Assembly: GCF_002288925.2 (NCBI RefSeq)
Contig: NW_022098008.1
Coordinates: 4,302,462-4,366,461, forward strand
Length of the DNA: 64,000 nucleotides
Direction of reading: 5' to 3'
DNA from: Delphinapterus leucas
Lineage: Eukaryota; Chordata; Mammalia; Artiodactyla; Monodontidae
Shown here: in pieces, positions 34,420-46,311 of the stretch
Numbering within the stretch: position 1 is the stretch's first letter
Layout: each line of letters begins with the position of its first letter
The notes under the pieces: model-generated
Told to the model about the DNA's origin: nothing
Database searches by the model: none
The model's input: only the letters and a program-made list of their open reading frames with translations
Position numbers and translations under genes: made by a program

Positions 34420-34665
34420 ACAATGAAATGAAGCTGCATAGAACAATTAAGCATGGGAATGGCAGACCAGTACACCTGACTAATGAGCAGGGAACGACTT
34501 CTGTTCAATGCCGTGTATTCATTTACCCTGTCCTAGAATCGTGCAGCCCAGCGCCAAGCGGAATGAGCTATTTAATTTACCATCCACAAACACCTGGCGC
34601 ATTGATAATTTTTGCTGTTTGTTTGGCTTTATTTTTCGTAAGTCAATAGATCCTGCATGTTTTTT
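34420..34665. promoter_or_regulatory. Candidate conserved non-coding block (inference)
   Basis: Repeat-free sequence with forkhead/homeodomain-like words, such as 'gagctatttaatttaccatc', 'gcgcattgataatttttgct' and 'gtttgtttggctttattttt'. The look suggests enhancer DNA. No comparison was possible. Confidence 0.25.
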
Positions 34666-34735
34666 CATACCTAACTTCCTTTCCATTCAATGGAACTCAT
34701 TGCATCAGATTTCCACAGAGAAGTTCCCCAAAACA

Positions 34736-35154
34736 TTTTTTTTGAAATTGTGATAAAATTCATATGATATTCACAATTTAAGCAACTTGAAAGTGTACAT
34801 TTTAGTGGCTTTTAGTACATTCACAATGTTGTGCAATCATCACCTCTGTCCAGTTCCAGAACATTTGCATCACCTCAGTGGAGACCCTGTACCCCTGGCA
34901 ATCACTAACACATTTCTATCTCAATATATTTGCTTATTCTGGACATCTTGTATAAGTGAAATTATATAACATGTGACCTTTTGTGTCTGGTTTCTTTCAC
35001 TTAGGATAATATTTTCAAAACTCACCCATGTTGTAGCATATTTTAGTACTTCATTCCTTTTATGGCCAAATTATATGGATTTACTGAGTTTGTTTATCCA
35101 TCCATCAGTTATTTGATGAATACTTGGGTTGTTTCCACCTTTTGGCTATTGCGA
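34736..35154 (-). mobile_element. Old LINE-1 (L1M-type) 3' UTR, antisense
   Basis: The order 'attgtgataaaattcatatg', 'gtgcaatcatcacctctgtc', 'gaccttttgtgtctggtttc' and 'gggttgtttccaccttttgg' is the classic antisense L1M 3' UTR. It stops where a CHR SINE is inserted and does not clearly resume. Confidence 0.9.
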
Positions 35155-35167
35155 TAGGCAGGTTTTT

Positions 35168-35347
35168 GTTTGTTTCTGGGTTTTTTTTGCAGTACGCGGG
35201 CCCAGGCTCCAGACGCGCAGGCTCAGCGGCCATGGCCCACGGGCCCAGCCGCTCCGCGGCATGTGGGATCCTCCCGGACCGGGGCACGAACCCGTGTCCC
35301 CTACACCGGCAGGCGGACTCCCAACCACTGCGCCACCAGGGAAGCCC
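35168..35347 (-). mobile_element. Young CHR SINE with perfect TSD
   Basis: Antisense GC-rich CHR from T-rich tail to 'gccaccagggaagccc' head. The 13-bp duplication TAGGCAGGTTTTT is perfect at 35155-35167 and 35348-35360. The 3' body is slightly shorter than the full young form. Confidence 0.96.
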
Positions 35348-35360
35348 TAGGCAGGTTTTT

Positions 35361-35936
35361 TAAAGGCTTTCTTTTCTTTGTGGCTTTTGCCACAAATTTA
35401 AAAAATTACACAACATTCTTATTCTAGATTCATACTAGACTCCTTTTCTCTGTAGCCTCTTGTCTAGAATTAAAGTATGACCTTCATTTTCCCTTTTGAC
35501 AGTCAGGACAAGGTAAGGCATCCAGAAGGTAACTGGCTTCTATAAAGTCATGCAAGACTTTGGGACTTTGGAATGTAAGATGTAGATAGGAACGTCAGCC
35601 TTTGGAACGCGTGCTGAAAAATTGACACACGTGACTCTGATGAAGTTAACTCTCTGCAGCGTGTCCCTCGCCCCGCCACGCCCCTGCATTCACACACTCC
35701 GGAACCACCCATGCTTCACATCTCTGTGCAATTACCCCCTTGAACATGAAGACAGTGCTTCATCAGTAGATGAGACAGCAAGAGGGCATCACCTACACAC
35801 ACCCACGTTTCCACACATGAGTATTGGAATCCTGTATCTGTGAGAAAGAAGACAGACCCTAGGATTTGAGTGGGAACCAGTTGCTGTTTCAGAGGCGAGA
35901 GAGGATGGCTCTGATTTATTCATATCTTTCAGTTAG
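35361..35936. other. Unassigned sequence
   Basis: No gene or repeat that I can name. Confidence 0.4.
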
Positions 35937-36143
35937 TCATGGTTTCTCAGCCTCTGCTCTATTGACTTTGTGGCCCAGATTATTGTCCTAGGAGCCATGC
36001 AGTGTAAGATGGTGAGCTGCATCCCTGGCCTCTGTCCATTAGATGCAAATAGCACCATTCTGCCTTTTCCATCATGATAATCAAGTGTCTCCAGACATTG
36101 CTAAATGTCCCCAGGGAGGCAGAATCACTGTGCTTGAGGACCA
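35937..36143 (-). mobile_element. MER20-like hAT-Charlie DNA transposon
   Basis: The antisense order is distinctive: 'tggtttctcagcctctgctc', 'agctgcatccctggcctctg', 'cattagatgcaaatagcacc', 'gtctccagacattgctaaat', 'gtccccagggaggcagaatc', 'gaggaccactgg'. Length of about 207 bp is close to the 218-bp family size. Confidence 0.88.
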
Positions 36144-36334
36144 CTGGGTCCGAGAAAAGAAATAGACTCATTATTCCCAAGACCTCTAAGCCTTTTTCTG
36201 TGGTGGAAAGGAGGGGACAGATAAAGCACCAGGAAATTACAGGTAGAGAAGGGTTTTCTGGACAGAGAAAGCCATACAGGTGAGAGGTGTGTTTGTTTAG
36301 GTTCTGAGGGCTGTCTTATCAGGGGACACTTTTT

Positions 36335-36536
36335 TTTTTTTCTTGCGGTACGCGGGCCTCTCACTGTTGTGGCCTCTCCCGTTGTGGAGCACAGGCTCCG
36401 GGTGCGCGGGCTCAGCGGCCATGGCTCATGGGCCCAGCCGCTCCGTGGCATGTGGGATCTTCCCGGACCGGGGCACGAACCCGTGTCCCCTGCATCGGCA
36501 GGCGGACTCTCAACCACTGCGCCACCAGGGAAGCCC
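36335..36536 (-). mobile_element. Young CHR SINE with perfect TSD
   Basis: Full-length antisense young CHR: T-rich tail, 'gcggtacgcgggcctctcac', 'gcggccatggctcatgggcc', 'cggaccggggcacgaacccg' and head. The 14-bp duplication AGGGGACACTTTTT is perfect at 36321-36334 and 36537-36550. Confidence 0.97.
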
Positions 36537-36550
36537 AGGGGACACTTTTT

Positions 36551-37359
36551 AACCAAGTGGCTGATCACAGACTCAGTGATCGTTACACCCAAATTGCCTG
36601 TCTGTCACTGCTCATTAAAAGAGCTTCCATTTGAAATCTGTTTCTGTTTTTTGCCCTCTTTGAAGAGATAGTGAATGAGGTCACAAGGATTAATGGCTAC
36701 TAAAAGCTACCCTCTTCGGATATTTCTCCAAGGAAAATGAATCACCATGTTTTGTGAATGCAAACCCCTGTAATAAAAATACTACAAGTAGCTGGTCATG
36801 GCCAATCAGATAGTTCTATATGGAAGTCCTTGGATTAGCTTTCATGTCCTTGGCTCAAAATGTTCTTGGAGAATAAATGTCAAATAGGTAAATAAGACAT
36901 ACCAGCAAACTCTTTTAACACAAGATATTAAAAAGTTTCATCAGAGTCCTAGATGTGTGAGTCACCTCTGCCTTGGCTTCCCTCCGGTGGTGTCCTCCAG
37001 CTGAAAGAGCACTGCTTTCCTCTGTAAAGCTACGTGTTCCATGTGTTCCGTTAGAAGTTTCCCCAACACCGGTCGTGCTCGCAGGGTTCCTCCTGAACTT
37101 TGGCTTCTGTGTCTTCAACCAGCTTACTCTAAACTGTTTCCCTCCACCGGCTGTCATTCTCCTAGCATCCACAGAGCCGTGTTATTAACTTACAGAATGA
37201 AGACCTGTTCCTGTCCCAACTTGTCTTTTTTCCCTCTGTTCAGAGATCCTTCCCAATTTGTTTCCTTCCATGTTTAAACATTGCCTCTGCTCCAAGCCAT
37301 TCTACCTATTCCCTTTTGCCCTGCTTCCAGTTCGGGTGATTTCTTGTACTTTTGTCCTT
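36551..37359. other. Unique AT-rich sequence
   Basis: Repeat-free and AT-rich at 36560-36900, then L2-like pyrimidine-rich wording at 37080-37350. No gene. Confidence 0.4.
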
Positions 37360-37550
37360 TTAGCTGATGAGCCAACGGGAGTCAGAGACCTGCCACTAAT
37401 GAGCTCTGTGACCTTGTTCAGACCACAGGGTGGGTCTCTCCTCATTGCTTCACCTGACAAGGAGGGCTGATGCTACCTGCCCCTGAGGCATTGATGCGAG
37501 AGTGTGAGACGAGTTTTAAAGTGCTTTGTGAGGTGAAAGTACAAATGGAA
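37360..37550 (+). mobile_element. MIR SINE fragment
   Basis: MIR order: 'gccactaatgagctctgtga', 'ccttgttcagaccacagggt', 'tgatgctacctgcccctgag', 'ttttaaagtgctttgtgagg'. Confidence 0.7.
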
Positions 37551-38781
37551 AGTCGTGCCCCTATTTCTCTGTACCTACCTTGTTTCCTGAGCTCATCACA
37601 GACCACTTCTCCTATTACTCTGTCCGGCACATTTTCATGATCTTACTTGCTTCTAGCATCTTTTAAATTTCTGCTTATTTCCAGTTTCTCAGCTGTTTTG
37701 TGTGATATTCTTTAAAGTGCATGGAAATAAATGTACACTCCAGAACCTCTGCCCTCTGAAATGTCCCTGGTACTGAATGACACCCCTGGTACCCTGGTAC
37801 TGGTGGCTTGAACAAATGCCCCTCAAGTGAAAGTGCCCATGTGACTCAAATGGATGGTCCTTCTTCTGGATGGAAAGTTTCCCTTCAGATATACCTACTG
37901 AGCGTATCCCCGCCTGGACACCCAGCAGGATAATCATGACAAGAAGATATACTAAGATATCCAGCTCTGCCGTCATCTTCTTCTCTCTCATTCTCGTGTA
38001 TTCCTTTGTAGGAAATGGATATGAGGAGAGACAGACAAGGACAAGGAGAAAAGGAGAGATTCAATCCTGTGTGACTGGGAGAGGGCAACATCTAGCCCTG
38101 ACATGGGCAACTGGATTCTTCTCATGTGTCCACTCAGAATGGCGGCTCTGGCTTCCTGGAGTGCTGTGGAGAAGGACTGGTTCACTCAGAAGGTGCTCGT
38201 TTATTGATTGGTGATGTCTGTGCAGGTGTTGGGCTGGGGAGTGGTGGCAGCCTTGCTAGTGTAGGATAGGTGAGTCAGGATAAGGTAATTATTACTAGGC
38301 AAGAGGCTTCCGAATCACTGATCCCATTAGACCATCCCTCACGAAGAAGACCATCTCCGAGAAGATTAAGTAGGATGATGGGTTAGAGTCGGTGCTGTGG
38401 GTGAGCAGGTGGGGGATCCCGCAGCCCTTTGGGGGGACCATGAGCCCCTTTTCTGATGCTTCTATGCTTTTGTCTGCCTCTCCTTTCCACTCTGGCCATT
38501 CCTGCATCACTGCATTCCCCCCGACCCACGTCCTGCGGGATGCCTGTGCACGGCATCTAGGGTCAGGCAGCGTCCTTTACAAACAGTGGGCCATAAGAAG
38601 GGATGTGATTCTGTGTTGTCCTCTATTGCTCTTTGTACTACTCGATATTGATCGGAATATGGAAAATAATCCTCAGCAAAGTCTTCAGCATAAGAGCCAT
38701 CACTCCAAATACAAAACCAAGACTTAAATTCCCAAACTCGTGCGATCATGTGATTCCATGTGATGATTAAAGACTGAATCA
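37551..38781. other. Unassigned sequence
   Basis: A 114-codon + frame (37870-38214) has no recognisable domain. Nothing else is supported. Confidence 0.4.
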
Positions 38782-38981
38782 GGGCTTCCCTGGCGGCGCA
38801 GTGGTTGAGAGTCCGCCTGTCGATGCAGGGGACACGGGTTCGTGCCCCGGTCCGGGAAGATCCCACATGCCGCGGGGCGACTGGGCCCGTGAGCCATGGC
38901 CGCTGAGCCTGCGCGTCCGGAGCCTGGGCTCCGCAGCGGGAGAGGCCGCGACAGTGAGAGGCCCGCGTACCACACACAAAA
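38782..38981 (+). mobile_element. Young CHR SINE with perfect TSD
   Basis: Nearly consensus young CHR: 'gggcttccctggcggcgcag', 'ttcgtgccccggtccgggaa' (B box), 'catggccgctgagcctgcgc', 'gaggcccgcgtaccacaca' and a short A-tail. AAAGACTGAATCA is duplicated at 38769-38781 and 38982-38994. Its low divergence suggests recent insertion. Confidence 0.97.
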
Positions 38982-38994
38982 AAAGACTGAATCA

Positions 38995-40884
38995 GAATCT
39001 TTCATGTGAGGGCCTTGGATTCTGAATTTAAAAACTTTCCCAGGAGATTTTCATGATCAGACAAGTCTAGGAAAAGTTTGCTTAAATGAATAGTGTGGCC
39101 AGTGAGCTGTTTCAGAGCCTTAGAAGTTGTTGCTTCCAGAGGAATCCTGCAGTGGGCATGGAGGCTATTGAGACATCTTCATCTTCTGTCTCAGCTTTCC
39201 TTCCTTCCTGGGACGCCCTGGACTAAAGATTTGGGCTCTAGCCATGCCTCTTGCGGACTCTGCCACACCCGAAAGAAGTGGAGAAGCTGGAAGAGCTCAA
39301 AACATCATTTGCTGTGATCTCTTCCTTGCTGAAGGAACGGCATCGGAAAGGGTGTCCTCTGGGTGTCATTTCCTTGACACAGACATGGGCAAACGTGCCC
39401 ACCTGAGACCTCCACCCTGATAAGCTTGCTGATTCCTCTTCAGCTTACTGGGCCTGATGGAAGCCTATCCATCCGCAAGTCCTCTTTCCTGGGCAGAGAG
39501 AGACAGAGGTCTGAGAAATCAGGCTGGAAGCACTTTTTGTGACTCCACACGTAGGATGGACAGATGATATGGGACACTCAGAAAGGAAGGCTGCAGCTCA
39601 GGTGTGGATAGGGCATTTTAAAGCCTTTGTACCAGGGTCCCTGGAATTTGTAGAGTTGAACCCAGTATCGTTAAAAAAAAAAAAAAAGTAAAAGAAAAAA
39701 AAGCTGGTGACAGGATGACAAGTGGAGATGATGGGGCCACTTATTATTTCCTAGCATCATTGCAGTTGACCACGACAGGAGGAAATGTAGTGCGATCCAT
39801 TAAGAGGTGAAATTTCTTCACACACTGTGGATGCTGCCAAGACTTATTTGATTTCACTCTCTCAAGGGTCAGAACTCCGCCAGCAGCCAGGTGTCACTTT
39901 CTGGTCATCTGTGTTTTTATTGGAATGTATGTGTTGGTTTGGTCTTAGTTCAGTGAAAGTGAGGTTGGTCTGCCTGTCCGTGAGTCCCTGGAGACATCCG
40001 GCCCGAGGACGTGCTCCAGAGACTCAGGGCTGAGGGGAGGAGTGAGTTCCTGTAAAGGGGTCCCACTTGAAGACACACATGGCCTCAGCCCACCCACCAA
40101 ACTTGGCCACTGCTGACTCGTCTGTGGAATGGGGACCTCCCCAAAGATAAGGGCACGGAGGAGACCCTTCACACCTGATTTCTCCCTGTCCATCCTGTCT
40201 TTGGAGGTGAGTCACTAAGTGTAGCCCACACTCAAGAAGAGCAGTTAGGGCGGGGCTAAGCCCCACTCACGGAGGGGGAGTATTTACAGATATAATATGG
40301 GGAACCAACTTTGGCTTTGTTGATTTTCTCCGTGATATACAAATCTTTTTAAAATTAACCTTTTTTTTGGTGGTCAAGGATTCTTTCTACTCAGAGAAAA
40401 GAAAAATCACCAATTAAGAACATACTTTTAAAATTTTCCTGAACTCTGAGGCACTCAATACAAAGGACCCGTTCCTCTTTCCGGAAACTTTATTTTCCCT
40501 TGTGTCGTTGACCCTGGCAGCGCTTCTCTGTGGAGATCTGCACCCTTAACCTCTGTGACCCCGTCTCCAGCATGCAGCCACCGACCCCGATGTGGTTTCC
40601 TTCCTAAGCTGTAGAGACGCGCCCTGAACTCCATCCTGGCCAGTTCACCTCAGATGCCCCTCTTTTGTCAAGAAGCCCACATGCTTAATACCCAGCTTAC
40701 GATGTTTTCCCCAAATAAATCCCCACCCTGAACTTCCCTGGCTTTATACATGGAGCGATTATTCAAACTTAAGACATTTTTGTTTTCTTTTTTCTCTTTT
40801 TTTTTTTTGCCTCCTATGTTAATCCATCACCAAGCTGTATGGATTTATGTCTTTTGTTTTGTTTTTAATTTCTAATACCTCACT
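38995..40884. other. Unassigned sequence
   Basis: Includes an A-run at 39673-39700 and T-rich runs at 40780-40870. No gene or named repeat. Confidence 0.4.
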
Positions 40885-41060
40885 ATGAAGTAATGGATAG
40901 GATATGGTCTTTGGAGTCAGATACAAGCACAGATCCTGGTGAGTTACCTGTGCTTTTCCTGGCAAATTACTTGAGCTTTATACTCACCTGCGTCCTCGTC
41001 TCTGTGTGGGAGTCCAGCCCACACTTGTGGAGTTACCGTGAGGCACTGATAAATGCCACA
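40885..41060 (+). mobile_element. MIR SINE fragment
   Basis: MIR order from the tRNA-related head: 'tatggtctttggagtcagat', 'acaagcacagatcctggtga', 'ggcaaattacttgagcttta', 'gttaccgtgaggcactgata'. Confidence 0.8.
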
Positions 41061-42173
41061 TGTGAAGGGCGTGCTGCCATGGTCCCCAGCCCCTGTGCGC
41101 ACCAGCCCCCTCGTGTTCCTCACATCTCAGCACCCGCCTCCTGGTCCACACCCTGTAAAGGCGATGTGGACAAGGGCATCTTACGTAGGAAATACAGCTC
41201 CCATCAGGCAGTGCCCTGGCTCCATGGCCTCGGAGAGTCCAGAACCTTCAGGGGTCTCCAGAGCCCTCCCCACCTGCCTCCATGAATGCTTCCAGTCATA
41301 TCGCACGTGTATCCATAATAGTCTGGATCAGAAGTTCTCTGTCTTCAATCACTTCCTGCCTGTTCCGTGCACTCAGCCTTTTATTACCCAGAGCTGCCTC
41401 TGGAAGGCCTTCTCACCTTCCATCCATGCACACGGCCAAACCCCACACCCCTAAAACCCACCCCAAGTCTTTCCTCTGCCAGAGGCCTCGTGGCCCCTAC
41501 TGCCAACCAGCGCTGCTGCTGCTCCTGCGGTCTCACCACCTCTCCATGAGCTCCCAGGGGCCCTGCAGGGCAAGAAGCATGAATGAAGGATTGTAAATGT
41601 AAAGGGAGATGGAGGTGGAGCTGGGCTGCTGCTTTCTGTCAGGATTTTCGCTCTGTGGGAGCATCAAACTCTCCTCTAAAAGGACCTTTCTCTTTCCTAA
41701 CCCTCGAAGTTGGGCTCTGAGAGAAAAAAAATCACCCCTTGCACCATACAAAACACCGGGGTCCCCTCAGGCACCTGAACAGGAGCTCCGGAGGGATTGT
41801 CCTTCTGACAGAACTACAGGAAAATGTCTATTCCATGTGGAACCTGGGGCTCTGGCTGCTTTACAAACCACACAGGACATGGTGGGGGACTTACTGGACG
41901 TGGGCAGGACAGACCAGCACTCAGGGCCCTGGGCACTGCTAAGGAGCGCCCTTTGCCCAGGCTGGATGTCAGTGAACATTCTAACTCCCCCGGGCAGCTG
42001 TGCCTTTCCAGGGACCTGGATGGAAGGCTGGTCTGAATACAGGATTCTCAGATGCTCCAGGATGGGGAGAACGGCTCTAGGCCCGCAGCCTGGTTCCGAG
42101 CCCTCCTCGGTCCTCACAGCCCCTGGGGCCTTGCTCATGCCCGGGGCCACCTAGACCAGGGTCTGTGCTCTGT
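41061..42173. other. GC-rich unique sequence
   Basis: Overlapping frames up to 181 codons occur on both strands. They lack domains and any splice context that I can defend. Confidence 0.4.
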
Positions 42174-42305
42174 CCGACCATCCCTTCCTGCATCCCCTTC
42201 CGGGGCTTCACATTGGTCCGTCCATCCCTTCCTGCATCCCCTTCCGGGGCTTCACATTGGTCCGTCCATCCCTTCCTGCATCCCCTTCCGGGGCTTCACA
42301 TTGGT
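42174..42305 (+). repeat. 44-bp tandem repeat, three near-perfect copies
   Basis: Units begin at 42174, 42218 and 42262. Each has CCGTCCATCCCTTCCTGCAT, then a CTTCCGGGGC core and CACATTGGT. The only difference is CCGACC in the first unit against CCGTCC in the others. Such high identity means a recent duplication or ongoing turnover. Confidence 0.97.
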
Positions 42306-44379
42306 CGCTGAGCTGGACTGGGGACCCAGAGCTAGGAGAACGCCTGGGGAGAAAGGGACGTGGGGTCGTTCGGGAGAGGAGCTCTGGGCTCTGGGCTCTG
42401 CAGGATGTTCTAGAAGGATGTGCACAGGCTCCCGGTGGGCCCACCCCCTTGGACCCATGGCCTCCTCATTCTGCTAAGAGTAGGTGGCCATAGGAGGCCC
42501 TCGTGGAGCCCCCCGAGTACAGGGCCTGGAGGACTTTTCCTCCTGCTGCTAAAGCCAGCCAGCCTGAGCTGGAGACAACACAGGGAGAAACACCAGGCAA
42601 ACGGGAGGACCCCAGGAATCCCCACCATGTGGGAGAGGAAAGAGCTCCTTTCTACTGAGAAACGGCCCTGCTTCCCCCAACAAAGACACACTGGCCAGTG
42701 TCTCAGCTAAAGACAAAGAACTGCAGTGCAGCGTCCATGCGCAGGACCTGTGCTGTGGAGGCATGTGCCTTGCCTGCGAGGATGCTGACTGGGGCTGCAT
42801 GGGCAGCTGCTGCTCCAGCCCTTCCCTGTGGCCGTGGTGTCCTGCCTGCCCACTCCCGCCTCCCTGCCTGGTGCTTCGAGGGGCACCTACAGCTTAGACT
42901 GGGCTGCATGCCAGATCCTGGACTCTATGACACTGGGTCAGGGGGCTGGAGTCACTAGGAGCCACCAAGGATGTAGCTGAGTGTCCCTCCAGGGCAGGTG
43001 TGGACGCCTATTGCTCTGCCCTGGGAACACTTGGGAGGCCAGGGAGGTGATGATAATGAAGCCAGTGGTGAGAGACCTACTTTCTTGTCTTGTGTTTGGG
43101 TTGTGATGCTTGAGCTGCCTCTGAGCCATGTCTGTCCGGGTCCGTGCGGTTCAAAAAGAGCAATCTCGCTGTTGTGACAAGGGGAGGCGGGTGGCTAAGA
43201 GCCTGGATGGAGTCAGGGTCCAGGGCCAAATCCTAGCCCTGGGACCTAGGAACGTTCCTGGGAAACCCTCAGAGCCCCTCTAAATGCAGACGCTCAGAAC
43301 AGCACCTGTGGCATGAGGCAGGCTTGCAGACTCCGTACGCTGACACTCAGAAAGCCCAAGATCCTGGACCGGGATACGGGAAGGGTTTTGTCACTGGTGG
43401 GGTCACAGGTGGGGTCACTGGGTGACAAAGCCCTCTGCGAGCTGAGGCTCCTCGTCTGGCCCCAGAGAATATTCATGGTTCCTACCTCCCAAGGTCACGA
43501 GGAGGATTGAAGTTCACACACGTGATACACAGGGTTATTCTACTTGCTTTTGACCAGCTTGTAGGAGAAAAAGTCAACCCACGCAGTCTGTCCAGGACAC
43601 AGAAATACACACTCAGCTCCTGGACAGGAGCTGCACCAAGTCCTTCTGTGCCTTGGACGAGACCTGTTTTGCCTGTGTCCATCAGCAACCCTGACTTTTG
43701 TCAGGTGAATGAAACGGCTGCGTGGACTGCTTTTTACAGCAGAGTTCTAATATCAAAGACGACTTGATCCCACGATTTTTCTCATCGCTCTGTCAACCCC
43801 TCCCTTGCCCACCTCCATTTTCAGCCTCTTCTTGAATATCACCTCCACCTGGATTTTCCCTGGAGCATCTGCTTGGGACCCCCAGCCATTATAAAGTCCC
43901 CAGAGTCACATATCCTTTTTCTCTCCTGATGGGCATCAGCCATGTAGCATCACACCAACTGAGGTTTGTCTGGGGTGGAACAGGGGGCTCAGGAACAAGC
44001 CAAGCTACCCCGTTTGAACCCACAGCCTTGCTTCTTAAGAACACTTACTCCTTGATAGTAACTAATTACAGAACAATACAGGGAAAAGTATGGAGCAAAG
44101 AGGTGACCTCTAAGCAAACAGATGGCTCTGTGTAAGGTTAGGGGGTGTTTGGATCCCTGAAACTGACATGCACCTCGACCTTTGACAGCCTTTTTCTGAG
44201 AAAATTTTGGAAACGCTGGTCAGAATCCCAGAACGTGCCCAGCCCTCCCTGACGCGAGCACATAAACTGACTGCAGCAGACACTGACTGCTCCTGAAATG
44301 GATTTGTTCTCAGCCTCCTCATTTCTTGGCCAAATGTGCTTTGGTCCAGCTTAGCTAAGTAGGGAAAAATTGCTTCCCT
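42306..44379. other. GC-rich unique sequence
   Basis: A weak MIR-like stretch lies at 43185-43330. Numerous short frames on both strands have no recognised similarity. Confidence 0.4.
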
Positions 44380-44690
44380 GGCTGGAATTCTGAAAGGTGA
44401 TTCATTTTGGTGGAAGTGCTTATAATTAAAAACAGTCACAACAAAAATGAGGAGTTAGAACATATGAGTCCCGGACCGTCGCCAAGCCCAGGAGGCCCCG
44501 CTGTAATGACAACAGATGTGAAAGCAAATTAAATTTACAGCTCGCCTGTGCCCCTTTCCAGGGGCGAGCTCTCAACATTGGTCGGTTTATGCAAGTGATT
44601 AAAAAGCGTGGAATGCCTTTCTTGGAAATGATTATGCATATTTAAGAGTCATTACGATGTCAGGGGTACAGAGGTGTGAATATCAGGATG
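44380..44690. promoter_or_regulatory. Candidate conserved non-coding block with hairpin (inference)
   Basis: Repeat-free sequence with 'tgcttataattaaaaacagt', 'gcaaattaaatttacagctc', 'gcaagtgattaaaaagcgtg' and the octamer-like 'gattatgcatatttaagag'. An 8-bp perfect inverted repeat AGCTCGCC/GGCGAGCT lies at 44539-44546 and 44563-44570. Homeodomain- and POU-like words together with moderate CpG suggest developmental-enhancer DNA. Confidence 0.3.
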
Positions 44691-46311
44691 AAGTGATGCT
44701 TGCTCCAGGTGAGTGCGCTGCAAACAGACCCCCCTGATGCAGAAGGAACAGGGACGCGGAGAGGCTTGGTGACGTGCAGATGGTACCGTGTCAAGGTTAA
44801 CTCAATGTGGGGAAGTCAGAGGAGCATCACAGTGGCACTGAGTGATTAAAGGAACTCATTTCTGTGCTTCACAGCCCACACTGTCCTCCAGCTGAGGTGG
44901 GGAGACATCATGGGTGGTGTAGTACTGTCTGGGCCAAGACAGCAGAAAGAGGGGATATCTGTACCCTGGAGTAGGGTCAAAAGGTTTCCATCCCTTTCTC
45001 CAAGCTCAAGGCACAGCAGCTCAATGGCCCCATGGGGGATCCATGCCAGCACCTTATGGTATCAACACCATCACCCTGAGGTTGCAGATGTGAAATATGG
45101 ACATTTCCTATGCATTCAAAAATAACCCTCTTTTGAAATACCTTCATTGGTTTAGTGCAATGGGAGGTGGGGCCTGGGAAGTTTCCACTCTGGTGACTTC
45201 CAGGGTAGAAATATTTCCTGAGAGGATGTCTGAGCAGTGAGATTTGGAAACAGGAAAGTGAAGGCCAAAGGCAGAAGCATGCCTTCCTCTTGGCTGTGAG
45301 CTGTGGTGGGTCAGGTGGCGGGAGGGTTGGCTGCACAGGGCCGTCTGGGGACAGCTCCCTCCTGGGACAGTCCACATCAGCTCCTTCTCTCCCTCACACT
45401 CTTGCTCTCAATCTCAAGATGCTTCAACCCGACTCTCAACATGGAATTTATGGAGGATACAGTCCTGAGGGTCTCCTCTTGCCAGTAAACTGGTTCTGGA
45501 ATAAAGACAAGACAGCTTTGGAGTTGGGTGCTGCACCATCGTGGAGAAAGAGGGGAATGGCCTCAAGGCTTGGCCTGGGGTCCAGCGACAACTCTGCTGG
45601 GTGGTCTGATGGGATGGGGAGGTGTTGCTGTTGCTCTCACCCCTGACGGCAGACACTCCCAGCCTGCTCCTTGTGGCTGTGAGGTTCCATGGTGGGGACA
45701 GGTGGCCATACGGCTGTGCTCACCTCTGGCCTTTGCAGGTGCAATGCCCCACCTCACGCTTTGGAGGCTCCAAGGGGCAGGTGCACTGGGATCCTAGCTG
45801 CTGCATTGCCTGGGCACTTGAACTTCCCAAAGGGGTTAGAGCTGCCAGGTCTTCACTAAGCAGAGCTGAGATGAGGCTTGAGCTCTGCCAGACAGAAGGC
45901 AGTCTCAGGCACTCGTTGGCACTGCAGCTGCAGGAAGGGTGAGCATCAGTACTGATGATGCCAGCGACCAAGGGACCCGCCCCCACCAGCTCTGTGTCCA
46001 TACTGACCTGCATCCTGGACCAGCATGTTCCCTCGTCCTGGGTTTCAATCCTCATTCTCCATGGAGGGAGGTGGGGCACGGTTCTCATCCCCAGATTCCT
46101 GTTGTCTTCTGTCTCTGAGCTCTCACTGCACTTTCTGGCTAAACCTGCAGGGTGGCAGCTTGTCCTGCAGGGACTCTTCAGGACACATTCACAAGTCAGC
46201 CCCATGCTCTAGTGACACAGCAAACACACGGAAGGACTGCTTCCTGTCTTATCGTGGAAGCCAGCACCGGGTGCAAGAGGATAGGAGAAGCCAGGTTTAG
46301 GCGTTTAGGGC
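44691..46311. other. Unique sequence, no gene recognised
   Basis: Frames up to 161 codons on - (45720-46205) lack domains. No named repeat. Confidence 0.4.

Noticed and set aside
36125..36671. Recurring proline/arginine-rich peptides (GIFPDRGTNPCPLHRQ type) in many frames
   Set aside because: They are translations of CHR SINE heads, repeated at every SINE in the window, and not a protein family.
38782..38981. Possible functional tRNA gene in SINE heads
   Set aside because: The A- and B-box-like words belong to tRNA-derived SINEs; no cloverleaf with anticodon stem could be drawn and the copies have A-tails and target-site duplications.
41609..42154. 181-codon open frame on the + strand
   Set aside because: It is opposed by a 127-codon antisense frame and has no recognisable protein similarity; it lies in GC-rich DNA.
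42174..42305. Possible CRISPR-like array
   Set aside because: The units are directly adjacent without spacers and the genome is mammalian; this is a tandem repeat.
45720..46205. 161-codon open frame on the - strand
   Set aside because: No domain, no similar frame conserved in phase with splice sites, and several shorter frames cover the same DNA.
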